Shown piece by piece: positions 57,628-64,000 of a DNA stretch of 64,000 nucleotides. The position numbers were made by a program, and so were the translations under genes. The stretch comes from Enterobacterales bacterium (GTDB taxonomy: Bacteria > Pseudomonadota > Gammaproteobacteria > Enterobacterales > Enterobacteriaceae). The first letter of the stretch is position 1, and each line of letters begins with the position of its first letter. The stretch is taken from the NCBI GenBank assembly GCA_015654925.1, contig JAATFX010000020.1:124001-188000 (forward strand), written 5' to 3'. The notes below the pieces were generated by a model that did no database searches, was not told where the DNA came from, and was given only the letters and a program-made list of their open reading frames with translations.

Positions 57628-59148
57628 TCAAAACCCTTTTGCACTCGCCGAGACCAATGCCGACTCCTGGGCCGATTGACGCTCGACATTCGCCGTCAAC
57701 TGACCGTTCGACATCACCAGAATACGGTCGGAGACCGCCATGATTTCTTTCAAATCCGAGGTGGAAAACAGCACGCCGATCCCTTGCTCGGATAACGCCA
57801 CCATCATTTCAAACACATCGGCCTTGGCGCCCACGTCAATGCCGCGCGTCGGTTCATCGAGCAGCAGCAGCTTCGGACTGGTCAGCAGCGAACGGCCGAT
57901 AACCACCTTTTGCTGGTTGCCGCCGCTCAGCGCCTGGATTTCCACATCCGGCGAGGACACTTTGATCGAGAGATCGCCGATGGTGGAGGCCACGACTTGC
58001 TCTTCCTGGCTGCGCATAATGCTTACGCCGTGCTGCAAGCGCCGCCAGAGGCTGGCGATGGTCAGGTTGATCGCCACCGACGAGGCAGGGAAAATGCCGG
58101 CTTTTTTGCGATCTTCCGGCACCAGGCTCATGCCGAGTTTGATGCGATTGGCGGTGGACATGCCGGTGGAAATAGGTAAATCCCCCAGCCAGATTTTGCC
58201 CAGATAATTTTTCTGCGTGCCCAGCAAGCATTCAAACAGCTCGGTGCGCCCGGCGCCCATCAGGCCATAAATGCCCACGATTTCGCCGGCACGCACGCTG
58301 AAGGTGACGTCGTTGACCACCGGATGGCCGGCGTCGTTGACGCAGGTGATATGGTCCGCCTGCAGCACCGGCAGGCCGAAGGCGCGTCCGGGCTTGAGAA
58401 ACGTTGTGACAGGGTCACCGCCAAGCATTTCCCGTACGATCCACGGCACGTCGATATCGCTCACCACCGCCTCGGCCTGAAAGCGGCCGTCGCGCAAAAT
58501 GGTAATGTAATCACCGATGGCCATCAGCTCTTCCAGGCGGTGCGAAATATAGATAATCGATACGCCCTGGCGGGTCAGTTCGCGTATCACCCGGAACAGC
58601 ACGTCCACTTCGGTTTTGCTTAGGGCCGAAGTGGGTTCGTCCAGGATCAGGATATCGGCCTGCTCCGCCAGGGCTTTGCCGATTTCCACCAGTTGCTGCT
58701 GGCCTACTTTCAAGTTGGAAACCAGTTCGCGGGGCGAAATCGGCTGATCAAGCCTGGCCATCAGTTCGGCGGTGATACGCTCCTGCTCGGCCTGATTGAT
58801 AGGCCGCAGGCCGGACTGGAGCTCGCGGCCCAGAAAAATATTTTCCGCCACGTTGAGGTTTTCCGAGAGATTCAGCTCCTGGTGCACCATGCCGATGCCC
58901 TTGGCCGCCGCTTCGCGGGTATTGCCGAAGCTGACCGGCTCCCCGTTGAGCAGTATCTGGCCCGAGGTCGGCCGTTGCACCCCGGCCAGCACGTTCATCA
59001 GGGTGGATTTGCCCGCGCCGTTTTCGCCGATAATCACATTTACCTTGCCGCGATAAACGTTGTAATCCACGCGATCCAGCGCCAACGTGCCCGGATAGAG
59101 CATGGTTATGCCCGTGGCGCGCAGGATGATGTCAGGTTTTTCACTCAT
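57628..59148 (-). CDS. Sugar ABC transporter double ATPase (RbsA family)
   Basis: A 506-residue protein with two nucleotide-binding domains in one chain. The first has Walker A GENGAGKS at 41-48, a signature-like KVGQQQLVEIGKAL and Walker B LILDEPTSAL. The second has a degenerate Walker A region (GLMGAGRTEL), a proper LSGGNQQKV and LLLDEPTRGID. That asymmetry is normal for RbsA-type proteins. Start overlaps the DUF2291 gene (ATGA). Confidence 0.93.
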   Translation of the reverse strand: MSEKPDIILRATGITMLYPGTLALDRVDYNVYRGKVNVIIGENGAGKSTLMNVLAGVQRPTSGQILLNGEPVSFGNTREAAAKGIGMVHQELNLSENLNVAENIFLGRELQSGLRPINQAEQERITAELMARLDQPISPRELVSNLKVGQQQLVEIGKALAEQADILILDEPTSALSKTEVDVLFRVIRELTRQGVSIIYISHRLEELMAIGDYITILRDGRFQAEAVVSDIDVPWIVREMLGGDPVTTFLKPGRAFGLPVLQADHITCVNDAGHPVVNDVTFSVRAGEIVGIYGLMGAGRTELFECLLGTQKNYLGKIWLGDLPISTGMSTANRIKLGMSLVPEDRKKAGIFPASSVAINLTIASLWRRLQHGVSIMRSQEEQVVASTIGDLSIKVSSPDVEIQALSGGNQQKVVIGRSLLTSPKLLLLDEPTRGIDVGAKADVFEMMVALSEQGIGVLFSTSDLKEIMAVSDRILVMSNGQLTANVERQSAQESALVSASAKGF

Positions 59149-59759
59149 TGCGCCGCTCCCCGTTTAATCTCCAGCGCCACGCCGTCGGCCAGGCCGTCCG
59201 GGCGCAGGGTAAAGGCCGCCAATATCTCGGCGTTCTGGCCGATCCATCCGGCGTCCAGCGCCGGCAGACCGCTTAACGCCTGTTTGTTCAGCGCCCTGGC
59301 CACCTGCGCGAACTGCACTTGGTTTTTAAAATCTTCAAAGCGGATAAAACCGGCGGCATCGCGCACGGCATTACCTTTGATAATCGGTCCCAGTTGCAGG
59401 CTAACCTGCTCGCCGTTGACGATCGCCGTCAGATTGCGCTCCAGCCCTTCTGTGTCCAGGGCGCTGATTTTTCCGGTAAATTTGACGTAGACGCTTTTAT
59501 TTTCCGTAGGGTTAAGCTTTCCCTGGGCCTGTTTGAGCGCCGTCCAGTCCAGCGCCTGTCCATGGGCGGCGGGCAGGATTTTGCTTGCCCATAGGCTTTG
59601 CGCGATTTGCGCCGGCGTCTGGTTGGAATAGTCGGGCCCGGCCGACGGATCGGCGGGGATAATGGGATTGCCGTCGCTGTCCAGATCGACCACGGTACAG
59701 GCCGCCAGCAGAATGGCCAGGCACCCTATTGCCGCTTTACGAATTACCCTGAGCTGCAT
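59145..59759 (-). CDS. DUF2291 lipoprotein
   Basis: A 204-residue lipoprotein with lipobox LLAAC (Cys 21). The mature chain (TVVDLDSDGNPIIPADP, YVKFTGKISALDTEGLERNLTAIV) fits DUF2291, a family found almost only beside RbsABC-type transporters. Its role is unknown; an accessory to sugar binding or transporter assembly is suggested by context. It is coupled to the ATPase gene and begins 49 bases after the binding-protein stop. Confidence 0.85.
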   Translation of the reverse strand: MQLRVIRKAAIGCLAILLAACTVVDLDSDGNPIIPADPSAGPDYSNQTPAQIAQSLWASKILPAAHGQALDWTALKQAQGKLNPTENKSVYVKFTGKISALDTEGLERNLTAIVNGEQVSLQLGPIIKGNAVRDAAGFIRFEDFKNQVQFAQVARALNKQALSGLPALDAGWIGQNAEILAAFTLRPDGLADGVALEIKRGAAQ

Positions 59760-59808
59760 ATCTTCTCCTGGTGGAAGGAGCCCCGCGGCCCCTTCACGGT
59801 GTGGATGA

Positions 59809-60792
<984 letters not shown>

Positions 60793-60911
60793 CTTTTGAT
60801 TTTATATTCAATCTGAGTGTCGCAAGTCCCCGGCTGAATGTCCATGGCGATTATTGGGAATAGCGAGTGCTGTCACAAAAAGCAACAAAGTGATTACATC
60901 GGGGGGTGGGT

Positions 60912-60940
60912 ATTACCCGCCGCGTTACGCGGCGGGTAAT
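60912..60940. terminator. Perfect 13-bp hairpin after pgpB
   Basis: ATTACCCGCCGCG and CGCGGCGGGTAAT surround a TTA loop, 49 bases after the pgpB stop. No T-run on the pgpB strand; it may still end or stabilise that transcript. Confidence 0.45.
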
Positions 60941-60988
60941 GCTCGGGAAAGGAATTCCCCGGGCGGCATCCGCTGCGCTATGGCGCCG

Positions 60989-61744
60989 CTAGGCGCGGGA
61001 TTTGATATCCCGGGCTTCGTCGGGTTTGGGGGTTAGCGGGCCGATCCAGCGCTGTACCAGCCAGCAGGCCAGGGTAATAATCAGCCAGCTGAGGATAGTG
61101 CCCACAATCAGATCCCGCGGCCAGTGCATGCCCAGAATCATGCGGCTACCCATGACCACCATCGCCCAGGCCATGATAATCACCACCGAAGCGAAGTGGC
61201 GGCGCGGCCAAAGCAGTCCCAGGGCCAGCAGCGCCCAACTGGCGGCAAAGACCGTATGGCCGGAGGGAAATGCAAAGCCGGTTTCGTGCTGCCAGTGTTT
61301 ACGCAGCCACGGGGGAATATTGGCCTGATCCTGCAATTCTTGCTTTACCAGCTGCGCGCGCTGTTTACGCGGCAGGGAGTAGAAAGCCCGGTCATCGATG
61401 TCGTAAGTGTGTTCCAGCCATAACACGTAGGGACGCGGTTCCTGTACCCGGTCTTTAATAACCGACTTCAGCCCCTGGCCGATAAACAGCGTCGCGCCCA
61501 GGATGCAGGCCAGGCCCACCGCCGGTTTCAGGCGAAAGCGCAGGCACCAGAGAAACCAGCTTAATAATAGCGCGCTGGTCAAGGCGCCCCAGGGCGAGGT
61601 CACGGTCTGGGTCATCCAAAACATGCCCTGCCACCAGTCGGCTTCATTTTGCGGATGCCACTGCCAGCCACTGACCCAAACCAAAAGTGGTATTATCATA
61701 AGCACCATCGCGCCCAGGCCGGTACGTTTTGCGATTTCGAACAT
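60989..61744 (-). CDS. pgpB: Phosphatidylglycerophosphatase B / undecaprenyl-pyrophosphate phosphatase
   Basis: A PAP2-family membrane phosphatase of 251 residues that dephosphorylates phosphatidylglycerol phosphate and undecaprenyl pyrophosphate. The three PAP2 motifs are present: KDRVQEPRP (about 97), PSGH (about 160) and SRMILGMHWPRD (about 202). Six membrane helices. The ATG at 61744 is chosen over an adjoining TTG. It is divergent from ribA as in E. coli. Confidence 0.95.
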   Translation of the reverse strand: MFEIAKRTGLGAMVLMIIPLLVWVSGWQWHPQNEADWWQGMFWMTQTVTSPWGALTSALLLSWFLWCLRFRLKPAVGLACILGATLFIGQGLKSVIKDRVQEPRPYVLWLEHTYDIDDRAFYSLPRKQRAQLVKQELQDQANIPPWLRKHWQHETGFAFPSGHTVFAASWALLALGLLWPRRHFASVVIIMAWAMVVMGSRMILGMHWPRDLIVGTILSWLIITLACWLVQRWIGPLTPKPDEARDIKSRA

Positions 61745-62034
61745 CAATAGCCATTCCGTTAAATTTCCAATACCGCTGAAGAGTTTACCCTCAGTACGGC
61801 TTGGATAGTGCCAAACGCAAAGTGCGCGTTAGTAAGCAATTGTGACAATCAAATGACTATTTTGCCATTGAACAGAATTTTCAACCGTCAGTTTTGGGTA
61901 AAGTTATGGCAAAATACCCTATTAATGGATCTTTGCGCATCGGTCTGCCTATCAGCCATACCGGCAGCGGTTATACCGGCGGTAGCTTTACCGACGGCAG
62001 GCGGTGCGCCGTTATTTCGGTTTTGGAGAGAAAC

Positions 62035-62628
62035 ATGCAGCTTAAACGTGTGGCAGAGGCCAAACTGCCAACACCCTGGGGCGACTTTTTGATGGTCGGA
62101 TTCGAGGAGTTAGCCACGGGACACGATCATCTGGCGCTGGTATTCGGCGATATTACCGGCGAACTGCCGGTGCTGGCGCGGGTTCACTCCGAATGCCTGA
62201 CCGGCGACGCCCTGTTTAGCCTGCGCTGCGATTGCGGCTTCCAGCTCGAAGCGGCACTGACGCATATCGCCGAGGAAGGCCGGGGCATATTGCTCTATCA
62301 CCGCCAGGAAGGGCGCAATATCGGCCTGCTCAACAAGATTCGCGCCTATGCCCTGCAGGATAAAGGGGCCGATACCGTGGAAGCCAACCATCAGCTGGGT
62401 TTTGCCGCCGACGAGCGGGATTTCACGTTATGCGCCGATATGTTCAAGCTGCTGGGCGTCGGGGCGGTGCGTTTGCTGACCAATAATCCGCAAAAAGTGG
62501 AAATCCTCACCGAGGCCGGCATCAATATTACCGAGCGGGTGCCGCTGATCGTCGGACGCAATCCGCTCAATGCCCGTTATCTTGATACCAAAGCGGCCAA
62601 AATGGGCCATTTGCTGGATATTAAATAA
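62035..62628 (+). CDS. ribA: GTP cyclohydrolase II
   Basis: First committed step of riboflavin synthesis from GTP. 197 residues (E. coli 196) beginning [17 protein letters not shown]. Zinc ligands Cys 54, Cys 65 and Cys 67 ([18 protein letters not shown]) and the RQEGRNIGL active-site loop are intact. GGAG precedes ATG 62035; a longer frame to 61894 is rejected. No FMN riboswitch is seen upstream. Confidence 0.97.
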   Translation: MQLKRVAEAKLPTPWGDFLMVGFEELATGHDHLALVFGDITGELPVLARVHSECLTGDALFSLRCDCGFQLEAALTHIAEEGRGILLYHRQEGRNIGLLNKIRAYALQDKGADTVEANHQLGFAADERDFTLCADMFKLLGVGAVRLLTNNPQKVEILTEAGINITERVPLIVGRNPLNARYLDTKAAKMGHLLDIK

Positions 62629-62711
62629 ACCTGGCCATCCCCCTTTTTGATCGATATATGGGCAAAACGTGACCGTGATGCGATCGGTAACGGAGATCGC
62701 ATAGGGGTGAT

Positions 62712-62726
62712 AGGCTACAATAGCCT
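62712..62726. promoter_or_regulatory. Inverted repeat AGGCTA-CAA-TAGCCT before the XRE gene
   Basis: A perfect 6-bp inverted repeat with 3-base spacer, 24 bases before the XRE gene ATG and followed by TTTTATTTTA. It overlaps a TACAAT -10-like box. It is either an autoregulatory operator or a weak terminator of ribA. Confidence 0.45.
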
Positions 62727-62749
62727 TTTATTTTATAGGGTCATATACC

Positions 62750-63163
62750 ATGAAGTTCAGTACCATGAGCGACAGTGAAATCATCGCCGATCTCTGTTGC
62801 AGAATCAAAGATGCGCGCATCGAACAGCGCCTGTCGCAAATCGACCTGGCCGAACGTGCGGGATTGGGCATCGCCACCATTAAACGCGCCGAAATGGGCG
62901 GTTCGGTGACCTTGAGTACGTTGATCTGCATCCTGCGCGGGTTAAATCGCCTGCATCAGCTTGAAGGGGTGTTGTTTGACGCGGAGGTCCGGTCATTTAA
63001 CGCGCAGATTAGCGGCGATCGGCAAAACGCGCCCCTGCGCATCCGGAAAAAAGCCGTCACCGCCGCGGCTGACGGGATGGAAAAACCGCTGTCGGAAAAA
63101 AGCGCCGATTCCACGGCGGTGGACTGGTATATCTCCGCCGCGGAAAACAACGTTATCTGGTGA
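62750..63163 (+). CDS. XRE-family helix-turn-helix regulator
   Basis: A 137-residue protein. The HTH_3 domain covers residues about 12-72 (RIEQRLSQIDLAERAGLGIATIKRAEMG); the rest is charged and low in order, ending in DWYISAAENNVIW. No toxin partner is visible on either side, so an antitoxin role is not supported; an orphan regulator is the plain reading. AGGGT precedes the ATG. In E. coli other genes follow ribA, so the context here differs. Confidence 0.8.
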   Translation: MKFSTMSDSEIIADLCCRIKDARIEQRLSQIDLAERAGLGIATIKRAEMGGSVTLSTLICILRGLNRLHQLEGVLFDAEVRSFNAQISGDRQNAPLRIRKKAVTAAADGMEKPLSEKSADSTAVDWYISAAENNVIW

Positions 63164-63192
63164 TCGGCGGCGTCAGCCCGCCGGTAGGCCGC

Positions 63193-64000
63193 TTATTCGC
63201 ACAACACCACTTTTATCGCCAGCCCGCCGCGCGACGTCTCGCGGTACTTCGCATTCATATCCTTGCCGGTCTCATACATGGTTTCAATCACTTTATCCAG
63301 CGAGACCCGGGGTTCGGTGGTACGGCGGATCGCCATGCGCGCGGAGTTTATCGCTTTCATCGCCACGATGGCATTGCGCTCGATGCAAGGCACCTGCACC
63401 TGTCCCGCGACCGGATCGCAGGTCAGGCCGAGGTTATGCTCCATGCCGATTTCCGCGGCGATGCATACCTGTTCCGGACTGCCGCCAAGCAGTTCCGCCA
63501 GCCCCGCCGCCGCCATGGAGCAGGCGACCCCCACCTCGCCCTGGCAGCCGACTTCGGCGCCGGAAATCGAGGCATTCATTTTGTACAGCGCCCCCACGAC
63601 CCCGGAAGCCAGGAAGAAACGCAGATAGGCTTCGGGCGTCACCGGCTGGATAAAGTGGTCGTAGTAGGCCAGTACGGCGGGAATAATGCCGCAAGCGCCG
63701 TTGGTGGGCGCGGTAACCACCCGCCCGCCGGCGGCATTCTCTTCCGCTACCGCCATGGCGAACATATTGACCCAGTCCATGGCGTTCATGGGATCGGTGG
63801 AAAAGCGGTCGCCGGTGAACAATAGCCGGTGCAGGCTGGAAGCCCGGCGCGGCACCCGTATCGGCCCCGGCAGCACGCCTTCGGTATTCATGCCGCGCTG
63901 CATGGCGCTTTGCATGGTGCTCCACACCGCGCCGAAGTAGCTTTCGATCTCCTCGCGGCTGTGCAGCGCCAGCTCATTTTTCATCACCACCGCCGACAGC
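63193..64000 (-). CDS. sdaA: L-serine ammonia-lyase, C-terminal part (SdaA type)
   Basis: The last 269 or so residues of an iron-sulfur L-serine deaminase that turns serine into pyruvate and ammonia; the N-terminus lies beyond the window. The conserved blocks [46 protein letters not shown] and [19 protein letters not shown] hold the Cys ligands of the [4Fe-4S] cluster. The end [17 protein letters not shown] matches SdaA and also SdaB/TdcG, so the symbol is provisional. Confidence 0.9.
   Translation of the reverse strand, partial: LSAVVMKNELALHSREEIESYFGAVWSTMQSAMQRGMNTEGVLPGPIRVPRRASSLHRLLFTGDRFSTDPMNAMDWVNMFAMAVAEENAAGGRVVTAPTNGACGIIPAVLAYYDHFIQPVTPEAYLRFFLASGVVGALYKMNASISGAEVGCQGEVGVACSMAAAGLAELLGGSPEQVCIAAEIGMEHNLGLTCDPVAGQVQVPCIERNAIVAMKAINSARMAIRRTTEPRVSLDKVIETMYETGKDMNAKYRETSRGGLAIKVVLCE

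Noticed and set aside
61748-62034. FMN riboswitch or longer N-terminus for RibA
   Set aside because: No RFN-type conserved stems; the additional 47 codons lack family similarity, and GGAG marks the internal ATG.
62750-63163. Toxin-antitoxin system around the XRE gene
   Set aside because: Neither flank has room for a HipA- or RelE-like partner; neighbours are ribA and a serine deaminase.

Overview
The window is a gene-dense, GC-rich chromosomal segment of a gammaproteobacterium of the order Enterobacterales. Almost every recognisable gene is near full length and the blocks follow the Escherichia coli order: hrpA; azoR; ydbH-ynbE; ldhA; ydbJ-nifJ; ttcA-zntB with fnrS; mppA-mpaA-ycjG-tyrR-ycjF-ycjX; pspABC/pspF; sapABCDF; rnb; osmB-yciH-pyrF-lapB-lapA; pgpB-ribA. 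Core genes are intact, with no insertion sequence, prophage, CRISPR array, tRNA or rRNA seen, so this is not a decaying symbiont genome. The kdgT gene with a KdgR box and a plant-sugar-type catabolic operon suggest a plant- or insect-associated lineage such as Pectobacteriaceae or the Sodalis group. That placement is inference.

Layout. 0-9.9 kb: end of a trypsin-like protease, hrpA, azoR, ynbE/ydbH, ldhA. 10-12.8 kb: an AT-rich insertion where E. coli has hslJ, holding two paralogous proteins of unknown function with proline-rich N-termini. 13-20.4 kb: ydbJ, nifJ, a PH-domain membrane protein, ttcA, a proline-rich microprotein, the anaerobic small RNA FnrS with its FNR site, and zntB. 20.8-21.4 kb: two small membrane proteins. 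21.5-32 kb: murein-peptide recycling (mppA, mpaA, ycjG), tyrR, ycjFX and the phage-shock system with its sigma-54 promoter. 32.0-32.2 kb: the iron small RNA RyhB with Fur boxes. 32.3-37.7 kb: the sap ABC transporter. 37.7-42.9 kb: a LysR regulator, a lone glucose-family PTS EIICB and a YdeP-type molybdopterin oxidoreductase. 43-50.4 kb: rnb, kdgT, an L-ribulose-5-phosphate 4-epimerase, osmB, yciH, pyrF, lapB, lapA. 50.6-60.8 kb: a sugar operon inserted between lapA and pgpB. 61-64 kb: pgpB, ribA, an XRE regulator and the 3' part of an L-serine deaminase.

The 10-kb sugar operon reads, in transcription order, binding protein, DUF2291 lipoprotein, double-ATPase, permease, split transketolase (two subunits), FGGY kinase and an L-fucose-isomerase-family protein, with a convergent SorC-type regulator. 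An isomerase plus kinase plus transketolase on an imported sugar resembles the non-oxidative route proposed for the branched pentose D-apiose. The substrate here is not proven.

The points most worth a second look are the paralogous pair at 10.0-12.8 kb (possible secreted effectors), the sugar operon with its shared TATTCA/TGAATA sites, two unlabelled but clear regulatory RNAs (fnrS, ryhB), the stacked CRP, KdgR and LacI-like sites at kdgT, and a pair of very small membrane proteins after zntB.
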